Assembly: GCF_001277345.1 (NCBI RefSeq)
Contig: NZ_LIUT01000003.1
Span: forward strand, 335,612-399,611
Direction of reading: 5' to 3'
DNA length: 64,000 bases
Source: Paenibacillus solani
Lineage (GTDB): Bacteria > Bacillota > Bacilli > Paenibacillales > Paenibacillaceae
Positions within the stretch are counted from its first letter, which is position 1, and every line of letters begins with the position of its first letter. The notes under the pieces were generated by a model that made no database searches, was not told the DNA's origin, and was given only the letters and a program-made list of their open reading frames with translations. The position numbers and the translations under genes are program-made. Of this stretch, positions 35,292-43,693 are shown piece after piece.

Positions 35292-35481
35292 GAAATTCTT
35301 TACTCTTGTTGTTCACGTTTTTGAACAGGTTGGTTACCAGATTTGTAATCTGCTCTTTAAACACAAGCGCAATAATCAAAATAACGACAAGAATGAGAAT
35401 CATCTCAAGCGTTCCAATCCCTCTCTCATCCTTCCAAAAAGCCTTCATTCCGTTCTTGATCATGGTCAACATCATATTCAT
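35284..35481 (-). CDS. Flp-type pilin
   Basis: 65 residues. The leader MNMMLTMIKNGMKAFWKDERG is followed by IGTLEMILILVVILIIALVF, with Gly-Ile and a Glu five residues on, the expected cleavage context for an A24 peptidase. The mature peptide is short and mostly helical, as in Flp pilins. GAAGGGATCGG precedes the ATG. It is the likely major subunit of the pilus. Confidence 0.85.
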   Translation of the reverse strand: MNMMLTMIKNGMKAFWKDERGIGTLEMILILVVILIIALVFKEQITNLVTNLFKNVNNKSKEFLE

Positions 35482-35494
35482 ACACCGATCCCTT

Positions 35495-36367
35495 CTACAT
35501 GTTCATCATCATAAAGGCAGGCGCCCCGAGCAAAACAATCACAATCATAAAAATAACTACCATCGGCAGCACCAGCTTCGAGGAGGCCTGCTCTCCCCTT
35601 GTCCTGCCGATCGCCTTGCGCTTCTCCCACAGCACACGGGACAGATCACGCAGCGCCAGCACAAAATCGTTTCCGCCGCGGCGAAAATTTAGCAGAACGG
35701 TTGTTGTAAATATGGAGACTTCCTGAATGCCGCACCGTTTATTAAACTGCTCGAAGGCTTGCTGGAAAGGATGTCCCCCCTCCCATTCGAGCACCATCCT
35801 CTTAAGCTCTATATACAATGGATGATTCATATTCTCATTCCGCTCTACACAATGAATGACCGCCCGCTGCACCGTCTCTCCGGCACCGACAAGCAGCACA
35901 ATCTTGTTTAGAAGTTCGGGCAGCTCCAGAATGATGTCCTGTTCGCGCAGCATCACCTTTTTGTGAAGATCCTTGGTTAATGCAACCGGGAGCAATGCGC
36001 CTAAGCCCAATCCACCTATAAGACCCGTGCTGTCTCCTGACACCACCGACCATACACAACCCCCTATCAAAATAAGCCATGTATATCCGAGTGCTTCCGC
36101 CATAAACAACAAGGTCATCTCTGCACTGTGCCGCAATCCATGAATCTTCTGAATCGAGGCCTGCATCCGATAAAAGACAATTGGCAGCCGCATAGGAACC
36201 TTCCCCCGTTCCAAGAGGAACAACAAGGGCGGCGCCACTTTCTGCAGTCTCAGCCCTTCCATGGATAACGTCGCAAGACGATGGTATCGTTCGCCGCACG
36301 CATAATTCAGCACCACCCAACCACCCACAAGCAGAACCAGCAGCGCGCCGGATATCCACGTCAACAT
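35495..36367 (-). CDS. tadC: Type II secretion F family protein, TadC-like
   Basis: 290 residues. Membrane helices lie near 4-22, 88-125 and at the C-terminus (LVLPMVVIFMIVIVLLGAPAF). The GspF fold is seen as LPELLNKIVLLVGAGETVQRAV and GGNDFVLALRDLSRVLWEKRKAIGRTRGEQASSKL (quoted in part: EQASSKLVLPMVVIF), typical of TadC. It forms the inner membrane platform with TadB. Ribosome site AAGGAGGTG is strong. It lies 14 bases after the TadB gene. Confidence 0.88.
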   Translation of the reverse strand: MLTWISGALLVLLVGGWVVLNYACGERYHRLATLSMEGLRLQKVAPPLLFLLERGKVPMRLPIVFYRMQASIQKIHGLRHSAEMTLLFMAEALGYTWLILIGGCVWSVVSGDSTGLIGGLGLGALLPVALTKDLHKKVMLREQDIILELPELLNKIVLLVGAGETVQRAVIHCVERNENMNHPLYIELKRMVLEWEGGHPFQQAFEQFNKRCGIQEVSIFTTTVLLNFRRGGNDFVLALRDLSRVLWEKRKAIGRTRGEQASSKLVLPMVVIFMIVIVLLGAPAFMMMNM

Positions 36368-36381
36368 GCCGTTTCACCTCC

Positions 36382-37239
36382 TTACACTTTGATGTTCATC
36401 ATTTTGTTGATCCACAAGAAGCAGCCACCTAATGCTGTCAGTGCGACTGTAGAGATAACAATCCCTGCTCCGCTGTACATAGGCTCCATATAATCAGGAG
36501 ACGTCATATTCATAAACAGCAGCAGAAGGAACGGCGCGGCAAGCAGTGCCTTGGATTCGAACCGCTTCTGGGCAATCATGACGGATATCTCCTGCTGGAT
36601 ATCCAACTTCTCACCGATAATAGATGAAGTTCTGCGCACGACTTCAACCAAATCGCCACCTGTCCGTTTACAAGTCGAGAACACATCCGCAAAGTTGGAG
36701 ATATCCTCCATCCCCGCCCTCCGGGCAAAATCCTGCAGCGCCAATTCAATTGGCTCACCATATTCCAAGCGGGACACAATGACTTTCAGCTCAAAGATTA
36801 AATCACTATTACCTCCCGGATCGAGAAGCAGCAGATCCTGAACAGCATCCCTGAACCCGTTCTCTACCGACCGTCCAGCAGACAAGGAAGAGGACAGGGA
36901 ATATAACGCTTGCTTAAAGTGAAGATTGAGTGTGTTACGTCTGCGTTTCAACATGAACTGCCGCCAAAACCGGGGAACAATCAAGCCTCCTGCGCTCAGT
37001 AACAGGGACAAGATCACATGATGATAAAATAGATAACCGATGAAAAAAAACAGCAGGCCGCCAACGATTATGCACCCCGTTCTCTGACCCATCGAAAGGT
37101 GGTATACGCTGTAATCAGGTAAGGTGTTTGTACGGGCTGCAGCAGCAGACTCGGCCTGCCTGTCCCCCTTTCTCTCCTTCGCCACCCGCTCCCTCCGATT
37201 CCGCTTCGGAATTAAGGCTGAACTCTGGGATCGTTTCAT
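36382..37239 (-). CDS. tadB: Type II secretion F family protein, TadB-like
   Basis: 285 residues from the ATG at 37239, which overlaps the cpaF stop as ATGA; GGAGGTG lies just upstream. After a basic N-terminus, two membrane helices lie near 70-108. The GspF domain is seen as FKQALYSLSSSLSAGRSVENGF and DVFSTCKRTGGDLVEVVRRTS, and the C-terminus has further helices. It is the partner platform protein of TadC and is translationally coupled to the CpaF ATPase that drives it. Confidence 0.88.
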   Translation of the reverse strand: MKRSQSSALIPKRNRRERVAKERKGDRQAESAAAARTNTLPDYSVYHLSMGQRTGCIIVGGLLFFFIGYLFYHHVILSLLLSAGGLIVPRFWRQFMLKRRRNTLNLHFKQALYSLSSSLSAGRSVENGFRDAVQDLLLLDPGGNSDLIFELKVIVSRLEYGEPIELALQDFARRAGMEDISNFADVFSTCKRTGGDLVEVVRRTSSIIGEKLDIQQEISVMIAQKRFESKALLAAPFLLLLFMNMTSPDYMEPMYSGAGIVISTVALTALGGCFLWINKMMNIKV

Positions 37240-38489
37240 CCCGTCACCTCCGTAATCTTCTGCAGCGGCCACGCTGTAATCCCGGCCATATGAAGCTTGT
37301 CCACGGAATGGAGCGGATTGCCGCAGGGCTCCAGACGTCCGATCACACGTCCCTCTGACTCGCCTGTTTCGCGGAAACGATACAGGCGATTCAGCAGAAC
37401 CTCGCCGTCCTGCATTCCTATCACTTCGCTAATCTCGGTTACGCGCCGCGACCGATCACGAAGCCGGGATAAATGAACAAATATATCAATTGCCGAACTA
37501 ATCTGCTGACGTACGACGCTAATCGGGAGATCCGCTCCGCTCAGCACCATTGTCTCCAAGCGACTTATCATGTCCTGCGTGCTGTTCGCATGACCGGTAG
37601 ATAAACTCCCGTCATGTCCCGTATTCATCGCCTGCAACATATCCAGCGCCTCGCTGCCCCGCACCTCGCCCACCACGATTCGATTGGGACGCATCCGTAA
37701 TGAGGAACGGATAAGGTCGCGTATCGCTATTTCTCCCCGGCCTTCTGTGTTGGCATTCCGGGTCTCCAAGGACACAAGATTCGGGACAGTTACAATCTTC
37801 AGTTCAGCCGAATCCTCAATCGTAATGACACGTTCATCTGGCGGAATATACTGTGACAAGGCATTCAAGAAGGTTGTCTTTCCTGAACCTGTTCCGCCCC
37901 CTATAAAAATGTTGTACTTCCCCTTGACCAAGATACGAAGCTGTTCGGCCGCCTCCTCCGTCAAAGCTTCCCTCCTAACCAAATCATTCATCGTCATCGG
38001 TAATTCCGGAAACTTCCGAATCGTCATGGTCGGACCCTTCAGTGCTATGGGAGGAAGCACGATGTTAACCCTGGAGCCGTCCTTTAACCTGGCATCCACG
38101 ATGGGTGTTGATTCATTCACCACACGGTTTACCGTACCGACAATGCTCTGTATGATATCTTCCAAACGGTTCTGGGACTCAAACTGAACTGGCAGCTTCT
38201 GAACCTCGCCATCTTGCTCAATGAATATATCCTTATGGCTGTTAATCATAATTTCCGTGATTCTTGGGTTATCCACCAGAGGCTGAAGCACATCCAGTCC
38301 GCGAAAAGAATCATATACCCTGCGCACCAGCCTACGCTTCTCCGTCGCCGTCAGCTCCATAAGCTCGCGTCTTCTCCACACCATCTCCTCGATGCGGACC
38401 ATTAATTCCGAGTTGGAAACGCTGGAACTCATATCAAGCTCGGAGCGCACCTGATCACGAACTGACTTGAATGGATCCTCCGTCATCAT
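37236..38489 (-). CDS. cpaF: CpaF/TadA-type pilus assembly ATPase
   Basis: 417 residues. Start at the ATG at 38489 overlapping the CpaE stop; a second ATG follows at once. N-terminal helical domain, then GSRVNIVLPPIALKGPTMTIRKF, Walker A NIFIGGGTGSGKTTFLNAL near residue 196, the Asp box VITIEDSAEL, Walker B NRIVVGEVRGSEALDMLQAMN and the His box GSLSTGHANSTQDM. All catalytic motifs are intact. The cytosolic hexamer powers pilin extrusion through TadB/TadC. A fragment of a homologous gene lies at 27944-28003. Confidence 0.95.
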   Translation of the reverse strand: MMTEDPFKSVRDQVRSELDMSSSVSNSELMVRIEEMVWRRRELMELTATEKRRLVRRVYDSFRGLDVLQPLVDNPRITEIMINSHKDIFIEQDGEVQKLPVQFESQNRLEDIIQSIVGTVNRVVNESTPIVDARLKDGSRVNIVLPPIALKGPTMTIRKFPELPMTMNDLVRREALTEEAAEQLRILVKGKYNIFIGGGTGSGKTTFLNALSQYIPPDERVITIEDSAELKIVTVPNLVSLETRNANTEGRGEIAIRDLIRSSLRMRPNRIVVGEVRGSEALDMLQAMNTGHDGSLSTGHANSTQDMISRLETMVLSGADLPISVVRQQISSAIDIFVHLSRLRDRSRRVTEISEVIGMQDGEVLLNRLYRFRETGESEGRVIGRLEPCGNPLHSVDKLHMAGITAWPLQKITEVTG

Positions 38490-39640
38490 CGTCCACCACC
38501 CGCTTGTATCGCCATAATGCCCGAGCCCTCCAGCAGCTGCTGGCAGAGCTTTAATACCTCTCTCTGATAGATTGGAGAGGACAACAGCAGTTCTTCTTGA
38601 TGGAGCTGTTTCCATGAAGGTATATAGGGCAGTACGCCGTCTATGTTGATATCTTTACGAGGGAAATTGTTCACAAGCTGGCCTGTAAACCGGTTGACAA
38701 TGAATGTGCTCCGTTTCCTTACGCTTTCATAAAGGGCAGGATACCTCTGTTCCAATTGATCGATCCATACACCGCTTTTATGTACGCTAATAAGGTCATC
38801 TAATAGCACCCAAATCAGCAGTCCCGCCTGTTCGAGAACGGCTTGCATTCGTTCTCCCATATACTCTTCCGTATCCACCACGATGACATCGTAATGATTG
38901 GAAGAGACAAGAGAATTCAACAACAATGCTGTGTCCTCCCGATTCATCTCCGCCATTTCCTTCACATTAAAATTGGGCTCAAAAGAATCACACTTCAGGC
39001 CATGATGCCGGATAATATATGAGGTTACCGACAACTCGCTCCCTGAGATCGGTTCTTGTGCGGCCTTCATGTCGTACAACAATCTTGAAAAGCTTCCCTC
39101 CATACCTACAGAACCGGAAGGAAATAAAACGCTGCTGTTCACGGTCTCCAAATTAAGATAGAAAACCCTCAAGCCCAGAACACCCAGCTGCTTCGCCATG
39201 TTCATCGCTATGGTCGACTTCCCGCTTCCGCCCAGTGGAGAAACAATGCCGAGTATCGGTGTGTTGCCGGCATTCAGCTTCTCTGCAGTCCCCCCGCTTC
39301 GCTTGCAGTGGCTGAGTATGACATCCAGAAGCTGAGGCAGCGGCTGGTACTTGGGGGTACTCTTACCATCTTCCATAAGAGAGATGGCTGTATTGCCTTC
39401 ACTTAAGTGCAGCCAAGGGACGTTAACTTCTCCTCTGGCATGCCAACACTCCAGCATTTCCGTATCACCTACGACCAAATTCGGCACCTCTCCCGTCTCC
39501 ATATAACGAAGGAACGAATCTGTACGGGTAAATGCGGTCACTTGAAGAGCCGATCCATAAGAGCTTCCATGCACATAATTCAGCAGCGGTTCAACATACC
39601 GGGAATCCTGCACTGCCAGCACAAGTCGGGCCGGTATCAT
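38486..39640 (-). CDS. cpaE: CpaE-like MinD/ParA family protein
   Basis: 384 residues from the ATG at 39640, which follows AGAGGG by nine bases. The N-terminal ~125 residues resemble a degenerate receiver domain (ARLVLAVQDSRYVEPLLNYV). The P-loop domain has a deviant Walker A, SPLGGSGKSTIAMNMAKQLG, near 142-161, and VIVVDTEEY near 261. CpaE proteins position Tad machines at the cell pole in other bacteria. First gene of the Tad operon, preceded by a promoter and a terminator-like leader. Confidence 0.85.
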   Translation of the reverse strand: MIPARLVLAVQDSRYVEPLLNYVHGSSYGSALQVTAFTRTDSFLRYMETGEVPNLVVGDTEMLECWHARGEVNVPWLHLSEGNTAISLMEDGKSTPKYQPLPQLLDVILSHCKRSGGTAEKLNAGNTPILGIVSPLGGSGKSTIAMNMAKQLGVLGLRVFYLNLETVNSSVLFPSGSVGMEGSFSRLLYDMKAAQEPISGSELSVTSYIIRHHGLKCDSFEPNFNVKEMAEMNREDTALLLNSLVSSNHYDVIVVDTEEYMGERMQAVLEQAGLLIWVLLDDLISVHKSGVWIDQLEQRYPALYESVRKRSTFIVNRFTGQLVNNFPRKDINIDGVLPYIPSWKQLHQEELLLSSPIYQREVLKLCQQLLEGSGIMAIQAGGGR

Positions 39641-39671
39641 AAGGCCAATCCCTCTCTTCTGTAGCAACGAC

Positions 39672-39718
39672 AAAAAAGCACCGTCAAAGCCGCATAAATG
39701 CGGTCAATGAACGGTGCT
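39672..39718 (-). terminator. Leader terminator/attenuator of the Tad operon
   Basis: On the minus strand AGCACCGT pairs with ACGGTGCT, the closed stem encloses a second hairpin CCGCAT/ATGCGG, and TTTTTT follows. It sits between the presumed transcription start (about 39740) and the cpaE start at 39640, so it would stop transcripts before the operon. Confidence 0.7.
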
Positions 39719-39746
39719 TCCGTTGCGCCTGTTATAATTTGACATT

Positions 39747-39775
39747 AGAATATCACAGTTGCAGATGAACAGCAA
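39747..39775 (-). promoter_or_regulatory. Sigma-A-like promoter of the Tad operon
   Basis: TTGCTG (39775-39770), 17-bp spacer, TATTCT (39752-39747) on the minus strand. It is the only good promoter found between the divergent genes in this direction. Confidence 0.55.
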
Positions 39776-39812
39776 GATTTTATTTTTATATATAGATAGC
39801 CCTTAATCACTA

Positions 39813-39842
39813 TTGTCAAAACAAGGATATATGTCCTACTAT
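39813..39842 (+). promoter_or_regulatory. Putative promoter of the secreted nuclease gene
   Basis: TTGTCA (39813-39818), 18-bp spacer and TACTAT (39837-39842), about 110 bases before the GTG start. Confidence 0.4.
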
Positions 39843-39850
39843 AAAGACTT

Positions 39851-39864
39851 AGAACGAACGTTCT
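39851..39864 (+). promoter_or_regulatory. LexA (DinR)-like box
   Basis: AGAACGAACGTTCT has the AGAAC-N4-GTTCT dyad close to the Bacillus SOS box CGAACNNNNGTTYC. It falls right after the -10 of the nuclease promoter, a position suited to repression. One outer base differs from the consensus on each side. Confidence 0.4.
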
Positions 39865-39951
39865 CTATATAGTAACTTCTTATATAGATGTAACTTATAA
39901 ACTCCTAAACCAATTAAAACAATACTTCCAAGCTCAGGAGAGTGACAACAA

Positions 39952-40797
39952 GTGAATAAACGAATGTTAACCGCCATGCTAACTGCCTTGCTTCTATTGT
40001 CAGGCTGCAGCCAGCCGCTGATGTCCCCGGCGACATCGAACCAAGATACCGCAACAACCGTTACATCCCCCGACAAGACGAATTCCAAGCAAACGACCTA
40101 TCCCACCGATGATCTGAATCTTCCGCGGGTACCCGTAGAACTGGTGAAATCCATTGACGGAGATACCATCAGTGTGATGTTTGAGGGCAAAAAGGAAAAT
40201 GTTCGCATGCTTCTGATCGATACACCTGAGACAAGCCATCCAAAACTGGGTGTACAGCCATTCGGGCCTGAGGCGAAATCATATACCAAAGAGCTCGTGG
40301 AACAGGCTAAGAAGCTTGAATTGGAGTTTGATATCGGTCCAAACCGCGACAAATACTCCAGGCTGCTTGCTTACGTGTATGCTGACGGAAAGATGGTCCA
40401 GGAATCATTACTTGAACAGGGACTTGCACGCGTAGCCTACATCTATCCGCCCAACACCCGTTATGTGGACAAGTTTGACGATTTGCAACGAATAAGCCGC
40501 AACAAGGCTATCGGCATATGGAGTGTAGAGAACTACGCACAGGAAGATGGATTTCATCCGGAAGAACACGAAGGAGCCACTGGCAGCAATAGCACTAGCA
40601 CAACCGCAAGCAAGGTCCCGACTGAGAAACCTCAGAAACAACAGCAAGGCTGCAACATTAAAGGCAATATCAACTCCAAAGGTGAAAAAATCTACCACAC
40701 GCCCGACTCCCCATATTATGAGCGTACCAAGCAAGAACAGTGGTTCTGCAGTGAGAAAGAAGCCGTGCAGGCCGGTTTCCGGGCACCGCTTAAGTAA
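39952..40797 (+). CDS. Secreted thermonuclease-like lipoprotein
   Basis: 281 residues starting with GTG at 39952 after AGGAGAGTGAC. A lipoprotein signal ends in the lipobox LLLLSGC (Cys19). The staphylococcal-nuclease (TNase) domain spans about 62-185, with VKSIDGDTISVMFEGKKENVRMLLIDTPET (quoted in part: DGDTISVMFEG), FDIGPNRDKYSRLLAYVY and GLARVAYIYPP, holding the conserved Asp, Arg and Glu residues. A Ser/Thr linker leads to a C-terminal Cys-pair module (CNIKGNINSKGEKIYHTP and WFCSEKEAVQAGFR), as in other exported nucleases. It probably degrades extracellular DNA at the cell surface. It is divergent from the Tad operon. Confidence 0.9.
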   Translation: MNKRMLTAMLTALLLLSGCSQPLMSPATSNQDTATTVTSPDKTNSKQTTYPTDDLNLPRVPVELVKSIDGDTISVMFEGKKENVRMLLIDTPETSHPKLGVQPFGPEAKSYTKELVEQAKKLELEFDIGPNRDKYSRLLAYVYADGKMVQESLLEQGLARVAYIYPPNTRYVDKFDDLQRISRNKAIGIWSVENYAQEDGFHPEEHEGATGSNSTSTTASKVPTEKPQKQQQGCNIKGNINSKGEKIYHTPDSPYYERTKQEQWFCSEKEAVQAGFRAPLK

Positions 40798-40869
40798 TAT
40801 TGTATATGAAATGAACACATATGTTCATCTTATATAAATTTGAGCCGTAAGGAAAAGGAGCCACGAGTC

Positions 40870-42288
40870 ATGGGGAAAAGAAAAACTCCAGTATCTAAAC
40901 CAAATGAAAGTGAACGTCAAGCATCAAATCCAAGCTCTGCCGCATTGTACAAAATCATCTGGAGATGGCATTTTTATGCCGGCATCATTTTCGCACCTTT
41001 TCTGATCATCCTGGCTATCACTGGCTCCGTTTACTTATTTAAGCCTCAGATTGAACAAGCATTATATCGGGATTACTACACGATAACCCCTCAAGTGGAA
41101 CGTATAACACCCAGCAAGCTGGTCGGACAAGTGAAAGAACTCTACCCTGACGCCACCATCATGAAATACCGCCCCGGTGAGTCGGACTCCCGCTCTACGG
41201 AGATCAGTTTGACCTCAGGGGGCGAATCCATGACTGTATTCATGGACCCCTATACGGGAGATAAGATTGGCGAGCTGAAAGATAAAGACCGGATCATGGA
41301 CAAAATCGAGGAGTTTCACGGGGAGCTGATGGTTGGGACCATCGGCGACCGGATCGTGGAGCTTGCCGCCTGCTGGGCGATCGTGCTTATTTTCACCGGA
41401 TTATTTTTATGGTTCCCGAAAAATAAAAACAAAAGCAAGAAGAAAAGAAGCCTCGCAGGCATCCTATACCCGAGGTTCGGCAAAGGCAAGCAGATTCTTC
41501 GCCGGGACTTGCACGCCGTTCCCGCATTCTGGATTGCAGCTGGCATGCTGTTTCTCATCATGACCGGGCTTCCCTGGTCGGGCCTGTGGGGCAGTAATTT
41601 TCAAACTGTAGCAACCAATACCGGTGCCGGTTATCCCCCTTCCATCTGGTCAGGCAGTGCCCCTTCCTCTCATGTGGTTCAGACGAAGGAAGTGGCAGAG
41701 GTGCCTTGGGCGGCCGAAAATCTGGAAGTACCCAACTCCACCATCTCCGACTTTACTCCGCTTCCGATTGAAGATGTCATGTACGTAGCCCGAAGCGAAG
41801 GAATACATCCAAGCTACACCATTAGCATCCCGCAGCAAGCGGACGGTGTGTACACGTTGTCGGCCTATCCACCGAAAGCCCAGGATGAAACCACCATGCA
41901 TATCGACCAGTACAGCGGCGCAGTGCTGGCTGATTATCGCTATGATCATTACGGATTCGTTGGCAAAGCGGTTGCCCTTGGCATTACGCTGCACAAAGGA
42001 ACCCAATTCGGTATCGTCAATCAGATCTTCAGTTTGCTTATATGTATGGGGATCATTTTAATTGTGGCAAGTGGTTTGTACTTGTGGTGGAAACGAAAAC
42101 CGGATCATGGGCTGGGAGCACCCAAAGCGCCTGCAGCCAATGCCAAGAAAACAAGGCTGTTTCTTCTGCTGCTCATTGCCTTCGGTATTCTGTTCCCGCT
42201 TGTAGGCCTATCTCTCATCATCGTGTGGATCATTGATTATGTCATTGTTAGGAGGGTACCAACAATCAAGAATTTCCTAAATGCCTGA
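40870..42288 (+). CDS. PepSY-associated transmembrane protein
   Basis: 472 residues from the ATG at 40870, nine bases after GGAG. Membrane helices lie near 35-57 (FYAGIIFAPFLIILAITGSVYLF), 165-185, 225-245, 385-405 and at the C-terminus (LLIAFGILFPLVGLSLIIVWII). PepSY-type extracytoplasmic regions lie between the first two helices and around IDQYSGAVLADYRYDHYG. HWRFYAG-like WRWHFYAG is a family signature. Such proteins are tied to iron or copper reduction and membrane redox, but the function is not proven. The downstream lipoprotein gene, 37 bases on, is likely co-transcribed. Confidence 0.88.
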   Translation: MGKRKTPVSKPNESERQASNPSSAALYKIIWRWHFYAGIIFAPFLIILAITGSVYLFKPQIEQALYRDYYTITPQVERITPSKLVGQVKELYPDATIMKYRPGESDSRSTEISLTSGGESMTVFMDPYTGDKIGELKDKDRIMDKIEEFHGELMVGTIGDRIVELAACWAIVLIFTGLFLWFPKNKNKSKKKRSLAGILYPRFGKGKQILRRDLHAVPAFWIAAGMLFLIMTGLPWSGLWGSNFQTVATNTGAGYPPSIWSGSAPSSHVVQTKEVAEVPWAAENLEVPNSTISDFTPLPIEDVMYVARSEGIHPSYTISIPQQADGVYTLSAYPPKAQDETTMHIDQYSGAVLADYRYDHYGFVGKAVALGITLHKGTQFGIVNQIFSLLICMGIILIVASGLYLWWKRKPDHGLGAPKAPAANAKKTRLFLLLLIAFGILFPLVGLSLIIVWIIDYVIVRRVPTIKNFLNA

Positions 42289-42327
42289 TCCATTATCACG
42301 CGATCGATAATAAGGGGGAAGTATTTG

Positions 42328-42804
42328 ATGATCATAAAAAGCCGTATTGTATTAACTGTACTGCTAGCGGCCCTGCTGCTGAGCGCTTGTACAGCCAGTC
42401 CCGATGCAGCCAACCGGTATGAAAAAGAAATTCCGCTGATTGCCGAGGTAAACATTCCTGAAACCTTATCCATACATCAGCCGGAAACCATCGAGATTAC
42501 CCTCACCCAAGACGGTCAAAGAGTACCGGATGCAGATTTCGTTCATTACGAGCTGTGGAGCAATGACGGCTCCCTGCGGGATCCCATGACAGATGCGGTG
42601 GAGGTCGGTGATGGCGTCTATACAGTAACCAAAACCTTCGATAAAGAAGGGCTGTATTTCATCAAACTTCACAGTGGCAACAACGGTTCCATTATCATTC
42701 CCCAGAAACCGTTCGCCGTAGGCAAACTGTCTGAGGACGAGCTTGCCTACCTGCAAGCGGGAACTCCTACCTTTCAAGAGGGTACAGCAGAGCATCATCA
42801 TTAA
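42328..42804 (+). CDS. YtkA-like domain lipoprotein
   Basis: 158 residues with lipobox LLLSAC (Cys about 21). A YtkA/FixH-like beta-sandwich (about 36-140) is seen as IPLIAEVNIPETLSIHQPETIEITL (quoted in part: HQPETIEITL) and YTVTKTFDKEGLYFIKLH. The C-terminal HHH could bind metal. The ATG at 42328 follows GGGGGAA; a TTG directly before is possible. It is paired with the PepSY protein, suggesting a shared role in copper or haem-copper handling; this is inference. Confidence 0.8.
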   Translation: MIIKSRIVLTVLLAALLLSACTASPDAANRYEKEIPLIAEVNIPETLSIHQPETIEITLTQDGQRVPDADFVHYELWSNDGSLRDPMTDAVEVGDGVYTVTKTFDKEGLYFIKLHSGNNGSIIIPQKPFAVGKLSEDELAYLQAGTPTFQEGTAEHHH

Positions 42805-42814
42805 TAAAGCTGGA

Positions 42815-43237
42815 TTAGGGCAGAAACCGGCGCCGGATCTCCGGCGTTGGGATCATGCATTCACTGGATTGACCGAACCACCGATACCGGTTTCTTGCCA
42901 CCCAGCGATACACCAGATTCCGTAAGAATAGAGGAATCAGGATGAACACATAAGACAGCGACCAAGGAAAACGAAGACGCCGTGCAATACGTAGAGCGCC
43001 GGTCGATCTTGTGTAATACTTTCCATTCTCAATCAGCACCATAGTATCAATAGAGCTTTCACTCATTCCTCCCTGCCTTAGCAGCTCTTGCCCAATCTCG
43101 GATTGGAGTGAGGCAAAGCGAAAGACACCTCTAGGGTCTCTCCGGATAATGAACTGGGTTAACCCCTGACACATATGGCACACACCATCAATCAGCACAA
43201 TGGCCGATTCCTTAGGATCATCAGTTGAATGACTCAT
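42815..43237 (-). CDS. DCC-family thiol-disulfide oxidoreductase (DUF393)
   Basis: 140 residues. The family motif DGVCHMCQG is at residues 17-25 (the DxxCxxC redox centre), followed by FRFASLQSEIGQELL and TRSTGALRIARRL. A hydrophobic segment (SLSYVFILIPLFLRNLVY) near 93-110 may contact the membrane. Similar to B. subtilis YuxK. It is convergent with the YtkA-like gene, only 10 bases apart. Redox partner unknown. Confidence 0.88.
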   Translation of the reverse strand: MSHSTDDPKESAIVLIDGVCHMCQGLTQFIIRRDPRGVFRFASLQSEIGQELLRQGGMSESSIDTMVLIENGKYYTRSTGALRIARRLRFPWSLSYVFILIPLFLRNLVYRWVARNRYRWFGQSSECMIPTPEIRRRFLP

Positions 43238-43267
43238 ATCCTTCTAATGCCTCCCTTCACAAACCCT

Positions 43268-43303
43268 TAAAAAAAGAAAAAACGCAGGAGCCCTCTCCTA
43301 CGC
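43268..43303 (-). terminator. Terminator of the 92-residue protein gene
   Basis: On the minus strand CGTAGGAG pairs with CTCCTGCG around a 4-base loop, followed by TTTTTTCTTTTTTT. Confidence 0.8.
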
Positions 43304-43326
43304 TTGATCAAGTACGCTTTTTTGGT

Positions 43327-43605
43327 TTATTCCGCGGCAGCTTTGTTCAGCCACTCGCCGTCCCGCATCTGCTGGTCGAATTCATTCGAGAATTTGTCCA
43401 TGCATTTGCATATGAAATCCTTACGGCAAACCGGGCAAGGTACTTTCCCAAGTCGGCTAAGCGCAGTTAGTTTCCATTCCGGGAAACGGTTATAGAATAC
43501 GCGGATGTCCGTTCCGTCAGTCGTGTGGATAATGAACTCGTATAGCCCTTCCTTGTCATTGGTTCCAGCTGTGGTCACGTCTTTAATCTGCGGTCTGTAT
43601 GGCAT
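43327..43605 (-). CDS. Small Cys-containing protein of unknown function
   Basis: 92 residues, no signal peptide. CPVCRKDFICKC near 57-68 supplies four Cys that could hold zinc or an iron centre. The first half (GLYEFIIHTTDGTDIRVFYNRFPEWK) looks like a small beta-domain. No family recognised with confidence. It is monocistronic with a good terminator. Confidence 0.65.
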   Translation of the reverse strand: MPYRPQIKDVTTAGTNDKEGLYEFIIHTTDGTDIRVFYNRFPEWKLTALSRLGKVPCPVCRKDFICKCMDKFSNEFDQQMRDGEWLNKAAAE

Positions 43606-43693
43606 GTCATCACCCGTTTATTTTATTTAAATTCCTTGTGACTCATTTGTACTTTCTGGTACTTAGTCATATTAAAGAATTTTAAGGTTGATG

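Noticed and set aside
39672..39747. Cyclic-di-GMP riboswitch in the Tad leader
   Set aside because: The leader is only about 70 bases before the end of the terminator and lacks the conserved aptamer core.
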